Shown here: piece after piece, positions 1 to 7,775 of the stretch
Position numbering within the stretch: the stretch's first letter is position 1
Layout of the letters: each line of letters opens with the position of its first letter
Assembly: GCF_029697505.1 (NCBI RefSeq)
Contig: NZ_JARJEF010000017.1
Location: 1-53,450, forward strand
Source: Pseudophaeobacter profundi
Lineage (GTDB): Bacteria > Pseudomonadota > Alphaproteobacteria > Rhodobacterales > Rhodobacteraceae
Length of the DNA: 53,450 nucleotides
Direction of reading: 5' to 3'
Made by a program: the position numbers and the translations under genes
The notes under the pieces: model-generated
What the model was told of the DNA's origin: nothing
The model's database searches: none
The model's input: only the letters and a program-made list of their open reading frames with translations

Positions 1-1
1 C

Positions 2-355
2 GCCGAGGGCGCGGTGGAGCAGTCCACCGGCCTGAACGAGATCAACACCGGGGTGACCCAGCTGGATCAGGTGACCCAGCAAAACGCCGCCATGGTGGAA
101 CAGGCAACCGCCGCCGGGCATCTGTTGAATACAGATTCTTCCAAACTGGCGGAGCTGATCGCGGTCTTCAAAGTGGATGGCAGTGCATCCGTGACCGCCA
201 TGCCACGTCTGGCCGCCGCGGCTGCGCCAGCAGCCCCTGTGACACCATCGGCCCATGGCGATGATGACTGGGATCTGGAGGCAGCCCCCGCCCCAGGCAT
301 TGTCAACGTCCGTAACGATGGCAATGCGGCCAGGGATATGTGGCAGGATTTCTGA
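2..355 (+). CDS. Methyl-accepting chemotaxis protein, C-terminal end (partial)
   Basis: This is the 3' end of a chemoreceptor gene that begins before the window; the frame is open from base 2. The first 55 or so residues look like the end of the MCP signalling coiled coil, with short motifs such as GVTQLDQVTQQNAAMVEQ typical of the cytoplasmic hairpin that contacts CheA and CheW. After that comes a low-complexity Ala/Pro linker and an acidic C-terminal tail ending in DMWQDF. No CheR/CheB tether pentapeptide (NWETF type) is evident, although the aromatic tail could play a similar part. The sensory and membrane parts lie outside the window, so the ligand is unknown. It is convergent with icd and shares its terminator. 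Confidence 0.8.
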   Translation, partial: AEGAVEQSTGLNEINTGVTQLDQVTQQNAAMVEQATAAGHLLNTDSSKLAELIAVFKVDGSASVTAMPRLAAAAAPAAPVTPSAHGDDDWDLEAAPAPGIVNVRNDGNAARDMWQDF

Positions 356-390
356 TCCTGCGGTCCCAGACTGATTGTTGAATGATAAAA

Positions 391-423
391 AACGCCCGGC
401 GAAATCGCCGGGCGTTTGTTTTG
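391..423. terminator. Bidirectional rho-independent terminator between MCP gene and icd
   Basis: A perfect 11-bp GC-rich stem (391-401 with 406-416) closes on a 4-nt loop. It is followed by a T-rich tail on the plus strand and by a run of six T on the minus strand. It lies between convergent genes and should serve both. Confidence 0.85.
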
Positions 424-484
424 TCTGTCTCTGCCTCAATAGGCTGGTCTCTGCCCCGGCGGATTGCGCGCCGGGGCAGGGGGA

Positions 485-2698
485 TCAGCCGATGATGGCG
501 TTCAGCGTGGCGCTTGGGCGCATCACGGCGGCCTTTTGAGCCGCATTCGGGTGGTAGTAGCCGCCGATATCGGCAGCAGGGCCCTGGACAGCGGCCAGTT
601 CGGTCAGGATCTGGGTTTCCCCCTCTTGCAGGGCTGTCGCGATCAGGGCGAAATGCTCGGCGATTTCGGCATCGTCACTCTGGGCAGCCAGGGCTTCGGC
701 CCAGTAACGGGCGAACCAATAGTGGCTATCACGGTTGTCGGGTTCACCAACCTTGCGCGATGGCGACTTGTTGTTGTCCAGAATACCTTGGGTCGCCACT
801 TCGGCAGCCGCGCCCAGCACGCCGGCCTTGGCATTGCCTTTGCTGTCGGCCAGGAAGTTCAGGCTTTCACCCAGGGCGCAGAATTCGCCCATCGAGTCCC
901 AGCGCAGGTGGTTTTGTTCAACCAGCTGTTGCACGTGTTTGGGGGCCGATCCACCGGCACCGGTTTCAAACAGGCCGCCACCTTGCATCAGTTTCACGAT
1001 CGACAGCATCTTGGCCGAGGTGCCCAGTTCAAGGATCGGGAACAGATCTGTCAGGTAGTCGCGCAGCACGTTGCCGGTGATGGCGATGCTGTCCTTGCCT
1101 GCGGTGATGGTCTTCAGCGACTGGGCAGTTGCTTCACGTGGGGCCATGATCTGGAACAGATCTGTTTTGCCTGCCGCTTCCAGCGCGGGTTTGACATATT
1201 TGATCAGCTCGGCGTCATGGGCGCGGTTGTCATCCAGCCAGAAGATCGCCTCGGATCCGGTCAGACGCTGGCGATCCAGCGCCAGTTCGATCCAGTTCTC
1301 AATCGGCGCCTGTTTGGCGGTGCAGGCGCGCCAGATATCGCCAGCCTCCACGTCGTGGCTGTGCAGCGTCTCGCCATTGGCCAGGACCACCCGGATGGTG
1401 CCATCCGCAGGGGCCTCGAATGTGGTTGGGTGCGATCCGTATTCCTCGGCCTTTTGCGCCATCAGACCGACGTTGGCGACAGAGCCTGCGGTGGTGACGT
1501 CAAGCGCGCCATTGGCTTTGAAGAAATTGATCGCCTCGTCGTAGACGGTGGCATAGCAGCGATCAGGGATAACGCAGTTGGTGTCGCCCTTATTGCCCGC
1601 TGCATCCCAGCCTTTGCCGCCCGCGCGGATCACTGCGGGCATCGAGGCATCGATGATCACATCCGATGGCACGTGCAGGTTGGTGATGCCTTTGTCGCTG
1701 TCGACCATATACATGGCGGGGCGATCGGCAGTCACGGCCACGATCGCGGCCATGATGTCGGCGTTGCCGGACACGCGATCCAACAGATCACCAAGGCCGG
1801 AATTGGCATTCACCCCGAGCGCGTCCAGTTCAGCGCCGAATTTGTCAAACACGGGCGCAAGCCAGGCCTTGACCGCGTGGCCAAAGATGATCGGGTCGGA
1901 GACCTTCATCATGGTGGCCTTCAGGTGCAGCGAAAACATGGTGCCGTCAGCCTTGGTGTCGGCAATTGCATCGGCCAGGAAGGAACCGAGCGCAGCGGCG
2001 GACATGAAGGTGGCATCGGCAATGGTGCCTGCCTCCAGCGCCCAGCCGTCTTTCAGCACGGTGACCGCGCCATCCTTGGCAACAAATTCGATCTTGGCAT
2101 TCCCAGCCTGGGCTGCGGTGATGGTGGCCGCTTTTTCATTGGCATAAAAATCATTGCCCGGCATCGACGAGACCTTGGTCTTGCTGTCTGCGGACCAGGC
2201 CCCCATCGAATGTGGGTTGTTTTGGGCGTAGTTCTTGACGGCGCGGGCGGCGCGGCGATCCGAGTTGCCTTCGCGCAGAACCGGGTTCACAGCAGAACCT
2301 TTCAGCCCATCATAGCGGGCGCGGGCTTCTTTTTCCGCGTCGCTCTTGGGGTCTTCGGGGTAGTTGGGGATGTCATAGCCCTGCGATTGCAGCTCTTCGA
2401 TCGCGGCAAGCAGCTGCGGCACAGAGGCCGAGATATTGGGCAGCTTGATGACATTTGCATTGGGAGTTTTGACCAGTTTGCCCAGCTCGGCCAGGTCATC
2501 GGGCTGGCGCTGCTCGGCGGTCAGCCCTTCGGGGAAGGTGGCAATGATGCGACCCGCCAGAGAAATATCCTTGGTGCCAACACTGACATCTGCGGCGGCC
2601 GCGAACTTGCGGATGATCGGCAAGAAGGACGCCGAGGCCAGCTCGGGGGCTTCGTCTACGATGGTATACAGAATGTCGGGGTTTGAATTTTCTGTCAT
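485..2698 (-). CDS. icd: NADP-dependent isocitrate dehydrogenase, monomeric type
   Basis: Oxidises isocitrate to 2-oxoglutarate with NADP in the TCA cycle (EC 1.1.1.42), in the cytosol. At 737 residues it is the large monomeric IDH-II form, not the roughly 400-residue dimeric enzyme. Recognisable family blocks are [12 protein letters not shown] (about residues 85-96) and [14 protein letters not shown] (about 137-150), the latter in the substrate-binding region. I place the start at the ATG at 2698, because an AAAGG ribosome-binding site lies nine bases upstream; an in-frame TTG three codons earlier would sit inside that spacing. It is a single gene with its own terminator at 391-423. The leader upstream has a small inverted repeat (2742-2746 with 2752-2756) that could be an operator. 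Confidence 0.97.
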   Translation of the reverse strand: MTENSNPDILYTIVDEAPELASASFLPIIRKFAAAADVSVGTKDISLAGRIIATFPEGLTAEQRQPDDLAELGKLVKTPNANVIKLPNISASVPQLLAAIEELQSQGYDIPNYPEDPKSDAEKEARARYDGLKGSAVNPVLREGNSDRRAARAVKNYAQNNPHSMGAWSADSKTKVSSMPGNDFYANEKAATITAAQAGNAKIEFVAKDGAVTVLKDGWALEAGTIADATFMSAAALGSFLADAIADTKADGTMFSLHLKATMMKVSDPIIFGHAVKAWLAPVFDKFGAELDALGVNANSGLGDLLDRVSGNADIMAAIVAVTADRPAMYMVDSDKGITNLHVPSDVIIDASMPAVIRAGGKGWDAAGNKGDTNCVIPDRCYATVYDEAINFFKANGALDVTTAGSVANVGLMAQKAEEYGSHPTTFEAPADGTIRVVLANGETLHSHDVEAGDIWRACTAKQAPIENWIELALDRQRLTGSEAIFWLDDNRAHDAELIKYVKPALEAAGKTDLFQIMAPREATAQSLKTITAGKDSIAITGNVLRDYLTDLFPILELGTSAKMLSIVKLMQGGGLFETGAGGSAPKHVQQLVEQNHLRWDSMGEFCALGESLNFLADSKGNAKAGVLGAAAEVATQGILDNNKSPSRKVGEPDNRDSHYWFARYWAEALAAQSDDAEIAEHFALIATALQEGETQILTELAAVQGPAADIGGYYHPNAAQKAAVMRPSATLNAIIG

Positions 2699-3066
2699 GT
2701 TTCTCAACCTTTCAGCGATAGCGGAAGCTTTGTTGACTTAGCGTAGCAGCACTACGTCTCTTGCATAAGAGCGAACGGACCCGGCGCCGATCTGGTGTTT
2801 GGGCAGGGGCCATTTAAGGCCCCATGTAGAGCAGGAAAGCAGTCGGTGCAATCACTAGGATGCGGATTTGCGCTGGCAGATTGACGCGGTGCAGCAGTTT
2901 TCACCCTTTGCCAGGGGGCTGCGCAGCGCGGCGGCAGCATTTTTCAGGTCATGGTAGTGACGCGCAGGCCAGGTAAGGATCAGGCTAGGCAAGGATACGG
3001 ATGCACGCAGGGCGACTGGCGCGTCGCCCTCGCGCGCCAGTCGCCAGTCGCCTTTGGATTGCTGTG
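2699..3066. other. Intergenic region between divergent icd and a convergent transporter end
   Basis: I find no convincing gene here. It should hold the icd promoter. Visible structures are a 5-bp inverted repeat at 2742-2756, a small hairpin with ggggcc/ggcccc arms at 2806-2823, and the strong hairpin at 3011-3045. Short ORFs in the region have no ribosome-binding site or recognisable content. Confidence 0.5.
3011..3045 (-). terminator. Strong hairpin downstream of ABC permease gene
   Basis: A perfect 13-bp inverted repeat (3011-3023 with 3033-3045, 9-nt loop) begins about 20 bases after the permease stop codon. There is no U-tract on the minus strand, so it is either a weak terminator or an mRNA 3' end stabiliser. 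Confidence 0.5.
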
Positions 3067-3879
3067 CTACTGGCGCCAGCTCAGCACCCGGCGTTCAATC
3101 TGGCCGATGATTGTGCTCATGGTGATGCCCAGTAGTGACAGGATGGTCACCCCGGCAAACAGCCGCTCCAGATCATAAAGCGACCCGGCCTCAAGGATAT
3201 AGGCGCCGATGCCATATTCCGCGCCCAGCATTTCGGCGGCGACCAGCAGGATGATGGCAATCGCCAGGCTGATACGCAGGCCGGACAGGATGCCGGGCAT
3301 AGCACCGGGCAGCACAATTTTGCGCACGATGGAAAACCACGACAGGTTAAAGCTCTGGCCCATGCGGATCAGGCTGCGGTCGACATTGTCCACCGCGCCA
3401 TAGGTTGCCACCACCGTTGGGGTAAAGGTGCCAAAGGCGATCAGCGCGTATTTGGAACCTTCGTCAATGCCAAACCAGATGACGAACAGCGGTAGCAGGG
3501 CGATCTTGGGGATCGGAAACAGCGCCGCCGTCAGCGGCACCAATCCGGCGCGCACATAAGAGAACAGCCCAATCAAAACGCCGGTGGCCACGCCCAGACT
3601 GGCCCCCAGGGCAGCGCCAATCAAAAGGCGGGTCAGAGACACGCTGAGATGCGCCCACAACAGACCAGAGGCATAGAGTTCCTGGAAGGTTAGCAGCACA
3701 TCGCTGGGGCGGGGCAGCGTCAGCGGTGAAATCCAGCCCTGACGGGTGCCCAGCTCGGCCAGACCCAGCAGCACGGCAAAAACCGCAACGCCAATCCAGC
3801 GCGGACTGGACGGGGCAAAGCCGCCGCCGCGAAAGGTGACCTGCCGGGCGGCGGTGGAGGGAGAATGCAAATCAGACAT
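3067..3879 (-). CDS. ABC transporter permease, SsuC/TauC/NMT1-associated family
   Basis: Inner-membrane permease of a substrate-binding-protein-dependent importer of the nitrate/sulfonate/taurine superfamily. The 270-residue protein has the usual hydrophobic segments (first at about residues 30-50) and the BPD-type loop that docks to the ATPase (IKLAI-like region near residues 170-190, followed by SGLRISLAIAI). I choose the ATG at 3879: it overlaps the stop of the upstream ATPase gene in the arrangement ATGTCTGA, indicating translational coupling. Last gene of the leftward operon regulator - binding protein - ATPase - permease. The sequence does not reveal the substrate; sulfonates, taurine, pyrimidine precursors or riboflavin are all transported by relatives. 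Confidence 0.9.
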   Translation of the reverse strand: MSDLHSPSTAARQVTFRGGGFAPSSPRWIGVAVFAVLLGLAELGTRQGWISPLTLPRPSDVLLTFQELYASGLLWAHLSVSLTRLLIGAALGASLGVATGVLIGLFSYVRAGLVPLTAALFPIPKIALLPLFVIWFGIDEGSKYALIAFGTFTPTVVATYGAVDNVDRSLIRMGQSFNLSWFSIVRKIVLPGAMPGILSGLRISLAIAIILLVAAEMLGAEYGIGAYILEAGSLYDLERLFAGVTILSLLGITMSTIIGQIERRVLSWRQ

Positions 3880-4639
3880 GGACCAGCTCCGCATCTGCCG
3901 CGCGGGCTTCTTCGCGCATCAGCTGCCATAGGTATTTTTGTTTCTCTTCCAGATCAGTGTCGCCATACTGGCGCTGATCCAGCGGCTTATCCAGATGCAC
4001 CACTTCGCGGATCTCTCCGGGGCGGCGTGACATCACCACGATGGAATGCCCCAGGCGCACGGCCTCTGCCAGGTTGTGGGTGACATAGACGGCGGTAAAG
4101 GGCGTGCGGGTCCAGAGGCTGACCAGATCATCCATCAGCAATTCGCGGGTCTGGCTGTCCAGCGCCGACAGGGGTTCATCCATCAGCATCACTGCAGGGT
4201 TCACCGCCAGGGCGCGGGCAATGGCCACCCGTTGCTTCATCCCGCCCGACAACTGCTTGGGCAGGGCCTTGGCAAAATCGCTCAGCTTGGTGCGGGCTAG
4301 GACATCGGCAATGATACCGTCTGCACGGGCTCCGCGAATACCGTGGTCTTCCAGCACCAGTGAAATATTGCCTCGCACAGATCGCCAGGGAAGCAGGGCA
4401 AAGTCCTGAAAGATATATGTCAGCGGGTTCAGGCAATCGCTGGGCGGCGCACCGATCTGCAGCACCTCGCCATGGCTGGGTTTTTCCAGCCCGCCAAGAA
4501 ATCGCAGCAGGGTGGATTTACCACAGCCTGAAGGGCCGACGATGCAGACGATCCGCCCCGAGGGGATCTCGAGCGAGATATCGCGGAGCACCTCAAAGTC
4601 ATCGTAGGAATGGCTGACGCCAGAGAGGCGAATATCCAT
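3872..4639 (-). CDS. ABC transporter ATP-binding protein, SsuB/TauB type
   Basis: Cytoplasmic ATPase that energises the importer encoded around it. All motifs are intact in 255 residues: Walker A GPSGCGKST (35-43), Q-loop Q78, signature LSGGM (130-134), Walker B MLMDEP (151-156) and the switch histidine in YVTHN (H188). The start is the ATG at 4639, preceded by GGAG six bases upstream; an in-frame TTG four codons earlier overlaps that site and is unlikely. It lies 84 bases after the binding-protein gene and overlaps the permease gene by 8 bases. Confidence 0.95.
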   Translation of the reverse strand: MDIRLSGVSHSYDDFEVLRDISLEIPSGRIVCIVGPSGCGKSTLLRFLGGLEKPSHGEVLQIGAPPSDCLNPLTYIFQDFALLPWRSVRGNISLVLEDHGIRGARADGIIADVLARTKLSDFAKALPKQLSGGMKQRVAIARALAVNPAVMLMDEPLSALDSQTRELLMDDLVSLWTRTPFTAVYVTHNLAEAVRLGHSIVVMSRRPGEIREVVHLDKPLDQRQYGDTDLEEKQKYLWQLMREEARAADAELVHV

Positions 4640-4723
4640 GTGGGGCTCCAATGAATGTTGGGAACAAGTGTGAAGAGGGGGCGCGGCAAAAGCCCCGCCC
4701 CCGATGGTGTGATGCTGGCTGGT

Positions 4724-5743
4724 TTAGCCCAGGGTCTGCACGTAGCTTGGGTCAATCACGGTTTCCAGGCTGATGCCCTTGTCCACCAGGCCCTCTGCTT
4801 GGAACCAGCTTAGCTGATCCTGCAGCGAGGCGGTGTTCATCGCTGCGCCCTCATTCAGGCGCATGGTGCCGTTGATGATGGATTTGGCAGCCTTTTCGCG
4901 TGGGCGATCCGCATAGACATACTTGTGGATCAGATCGACCAGCGCCTGAACGCCTTCGTCGCCCTGGGCCTTGTCGATCATGGTGGCGTTGTATTCGGCG
5001 ACACCCTTGGAATAGCCGGCCAGGAAATCACGGGTCATCTGCTGTTCACCGCTGGCATTCTTGGCCGAGGTAAAGACCGTGGTGACCTGGTAGTTGGGCA
5101 GATAGTCCGAAACATTGCCGATGATATGCACCTGGCCCGATCCCGCCAGCGGCTTGGCCAGATGCGGTACGATGGACCAAGCATCGATCTGGCCGGATTT
5201 CAGCGCGCCGATGATGGCGCCGACCTTTTGCAAGGGCTTGAACTTCAGCTCGATCCCTTCGGCGGCGGCCATTTTGGAGCCCATGTAGTGGAAGGACGAT
5301 CCGGCCGTGGTGATTCCATAGCTTTTGCCCGCCAGCTGTGCCGGGGTCGTGATGCCAGCCTGATAGGCGGCGTCCGAGACCAGATATTTCTGGCCGTCGA
5401 TGCCTGCTTCCTCTGACAAGGCGCCGCCGATGATCTTGACCGCGCCCTTGTCTGCCAGCGAGACCAGCCCGCCGGACATGGCGGTCACGGCATAATCCAC
5501 ATCGCCTGACGCAATCGCAACCGCCATCGGGGTCGCCGCCTGGAAGAACTTGAACTCTACATCCAGGCCCGCTTCGGCAAAATAGCCGCGCTCAAACCCG
5601 ATGAAGCTGCCGGAATGGCTGGTGAAACGCAGCGCGCCCACGGTGATTTTGCGCCCTGATGCCAGGGCTGGGCTTGCCAGTCCAGCGGCGGCGGCGCTGC
5701 TGCCCAATAGGGCCAATGCCTTGCGGCGGGTAAATTCAGTCAT
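4724..5743 (-). CDS. ABC transporter substrate-binding protein, NMT1/SsuA-like, with TAT-like signal
   Basis: Periplasmic solute-binding protein of the importer, 339 residues. The N-terminus has a twin-arginine-like leader (FTRRKALALLGSSAAAAG) ending at an ALASG cleavage site. Mature-protein motifs such as GFERGYFAEAGLDVEF and the GDVDYAV segment are typical of the NMT1/THI5-like fold. It has a strong ribosome-binding site (gggagga). It is preceded by the GntR-family gene with a 43-base gap, so the regulator and transporter are probably one transcript. The ligand is unknown: relatives bind sulfonates, taurine, hydroxymethylpyrimidine or riboflavin. Confidence 0.92.
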   Translation of the reverse strand: MTEFTRRKALALLGSSAAAAGLASPALASGRKITVGALRFTSHSGSFIGFERGYFAEAGLDVEFKFFQAATPMAVAIASGDVDYAVTAMSGGLVSLADKGAVKIIGGALSEEAGIDGQKYLVSDAAYQAGITTPAQLAGKSYGITTAGSSFHYMGSKMAAAEGIELKFKPLQKVGAIIGALKSGQIDAWSIVPHLAKPLAGSGQVHIIGNVSDYLPNYQVTTVFTSAKNASGEQQMTRDFLAGYSKGVAEYNATMIDKAQGDEGVQALVDLIHKYVYADRPREKAAKSIINGTMRLNEGAAMNTASLQDQLSWFQAEGLVDKGISLETVIDPSYVQTLG

Positions 5744-5786
5744 GGTCTTCCTCCCTCGTGTATGTCGTCTGTGTGGCGTTGCTGGC

Positions 5787-6482
5787 TCAGGCCTGCAACT
5801 CCGTTGTTATTACGGTCTCAAGCAGGCCAAGCGCGGTGCCTGTGTCGCGCGCCAAAGCCGCCGTTAGCAGGGCATGGTGCTGGGCCGCACGTTGGGCAAA
5901 ATCCAGACGCCCTTCGCGCAGTGCAGCCAGGCGAAAGCGGCGGGACTGGTCGTAGTATTTCTGCTGGGTGTCCAGCAGGCGCGGCGAGTCCGAGGCATCG
6001 CACAGGCTGTAGAAAAAGCCGCGGCAGGCATTATCCCATTCCAGGGCAGCCAGATCGCTCAGATCCTCTTGTACCAGGGTTTCGCGGTGACGCATGGCAT
6101 GATGCGCGGCCAGAATGCGCCCCTCCCAGGCGACATCGCCCAGTTTCAGCGCCCTCTCCAATGCCATCTTTTCGATCTGCACCCGCATGAACAGGATGTC
6201 CTGCTGGTCTTGTGACGTGGCCGAGGTGACGCGAAAGCCGCGCTGGGCGGTTGCCGCCACCAGGCCCTCAGCGCTAAGCAGCCGCAGGGTTTCGCGCATC
6301 GAATGGTTCGAGCCGCCATAGCGCTGCCGCAGGCCGTTCAGCTTTAGCTTTTCATCTGGCCGGAGCAGGCCAAACGAGATGTCGCGACGCAGCGCAGAGG
6401 CCAGCATGGCCACCACCGTTTCATCCTCATCCTGTTTTGAACCAAAGAGCATTTGAACCCGATTTTGCAAAATGTTGGACAT
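5787..6482 (-). CDS. GntR-family transcriptional regulator, FCD subfamily
   Basis: DNA-binding regulator of 231 residues. The winged helix occupies about residues 25-90 (LRQRYGGSNHSMRETLRLLSAEG region) and the all-helical FCD ligand-binding domain about 95-220, with potential metal/ligand histidines in the AQHHALL segment. FCD members usually respond to small organic acids. Its place as first gene of the transporter operon suggests it controls that operon and itself in response to the imported compound; this is inference. The start is the ATG at 6482; Met10 is a possible alternative. The gene is divergent from the nuclease-like gene at 6627. Confidence 0.88.
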   Translation of the reverse strand: MSNILQNRVQMLFGSKQDEDETVVAMLASALRRDISFGLLRPDEKLKLNGLRQRYGGSNHSMRETLRLLSAEGLVAATAQRGFRVTSATSQDQQDILFMRVQIEKMALERALKLGDVAWEGRILAAHHAMRHRETLVQEDLSDLAALEWDNACRGFFYSLCDASDSPRLLDTQQKYYDQSRRFRLAALREGRLDFAQRAAQHHALLTAALARDTGTALGLLETVITTELQA

Positions 6483-6626
6483 TTTTGGCGCAGAGCCTTC
6501 CCCCTGTCAATCATCCCTGCAGTTTTACCGCTCTGGGCAAAGCCACGTTGACCCCTGCCGACGCCTCTGCCACTCATACCCCCCAAGGCGCGCGCCGTGC
6601 CGCTGTGATCACTTGTCGGAGCCTCG

Positions 6627-7775
6627 ATGACCCCATTTCGCTTTCTCCACACCTCGGATCTGCATCTGGGTAAACGCTTTGGCCAAATGCCGGAAGAAAC
6701 GCGCGCTGATCTGCAGCAGGCCCGCCAGAAAAGCATTGTCGGGCTGGCCAGGGTAGCGCAGGCGCATGGGGCCGGGCATGTGTTGATCGCCGGTGATCTG
6801 TTTGACAGTGAAACTCCATCAGACCGGGTACTGCGACAGGCGCTGGCCGGTATGGCGGCGGCAACCGATTTGCAGTGGTGGATCATTCCCGGCAATCATG
6901 ACAGTGCCGCTGCTGAAACGCTTTGGACGGCGATGGCAGAGCATGCGGGGGAGAATACCCACCTTTTGATGCAGCCCGATCCTGTGCAGATGGCGCCAGG
7001 GGTGCAGCTGTTGCCGGCGCCCTGCCGCCATCGCTTTGCCGGTCAGGACCTGACCGCATGGATGGATGGGCAGGCCACGCCAGAAGGCGATTTGCGTATT
7101 GGTCTGGCCCATGGTGGGGTGCTTGAATTTGGCAGCGAAGAGACGGGCGGCGAGGTGATCTCGGCGCAGCGGGCCAGCAGTGCTCGGTTGGATTATCTGG
7201 CGCTGGGGGATTGGCACGGTGCCTTTACCCTGAACGCCCGCAGCCGTTACAGCGGCACCCCGGAAGCAGATCGCTTCAAACATGCGGGGGCCGGGCAATG
7301 CCTGCTGGTAGAGCTGACGACGCCGGGCGCCGAACCAAAGGTCACGTTCATTGAAACCGGGATCTACCACTGGCAAGAACAGCCGCTGGCGCTGACCCCG
7401 GCGGCGGATGTCGTGGCAGAGGTGCGCGCGCTGCTACCAGAGCCGCGCTCAGACTGGCAGCACCACCTGCTGCGGCTGCGGGCCGAAGGCTGGGTGACGC
7501 CGCCGCAACTCTTGGCGCTGCGCCGGGCGGTGACTGAGGTGGCACCGGAGTTCTGCTATTTCCAGCTGGACGAAGCCGGGCTGCGCAGTCAGCATCAGGT
7601 ATCTGATCTGGACCTGATTGCCAGCAATGGGGCCCTGCGCACTGCCGCCGAAGAGCTGATGCAGGCGGCCCAGGACGGGACGCTGGCACAGGCCGAACGT
7701 GACACCGCCTCGGCGGCGCTGAACCGGTTGTTTGCCTATACGCAGGATGCGGCCGCGGCGGAGGATCCCCGATGA
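6627..7775 (+). CDS. SbcD/YhaO-like DNA repair metallophosphoesterase
   Basis: Calcineurin-like phosphoesterase of 382 residues, the nuclease half of an SbcCD/Mre11-Rad50-type pair. Metal-site motifs are all visible near the N-terminus: SDLHLGKRF (D11, H13), GDLFD (56-60) and GNHDS (89-93), with later LAHGG and GDWHG histidine motifs. The start ATG has GGAG seven bases upstream. Its stop overlaps the start of the next gene (ATGA), so the two proteins are translationally coupled. The role expected from the family is processing of DNA ends or hairpins. The closest type appears to be YhaO rather than classical SbcD; that ranking needs a database comparison. Confidence 0.9.
   Translation: MTPFRFLHTSDLHLGKRFGQMPEETRADLQQARQKSIVGLARVAQAHGAGHVLIAGDLFDSETPSDRVLRQALAGMAAATDLQWWIIPGNHDSAAAETLWTAMAEHAGENTHLLMQPDPVQMAPGVQLLPAPCRHRFAGQDLTAWMDGQATPEGDLRIGLAHGGVLEFGSEETGGEVISAQRASSARLDYLALGDWHGAFTLNARSRYSGTPEADRFKHAGAGQCLLVELTTPGAEPKVTFIETGIYHWQEQPLALTPAADVVAEVRALLPEPRSDWQHHLLRLRAEGWVTPPQLLALRRAVTEVAPEFCYFQLDEAGLRSQHQVSDLDLIASNGALRTAAEELMQAAQDGTLAQAERDTASAALNRLFAYTQDAAAAEDPR

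Noticed and set aside
464-2686. Long plus-strand ORF of 740 codons opposite icd
   Set aside because: It is the antisense shadow of icd in a GC-rich genome. Its product has no domain logic, while the minus strand encodes an unmistakable isocitrate dehydrogenase.
2951-3178. Small plus-strand ORF between icd and the ABC operon
   Set aside because: No ribosome-binding site, runs into the permease gene and includes the terminator-like hairpin.
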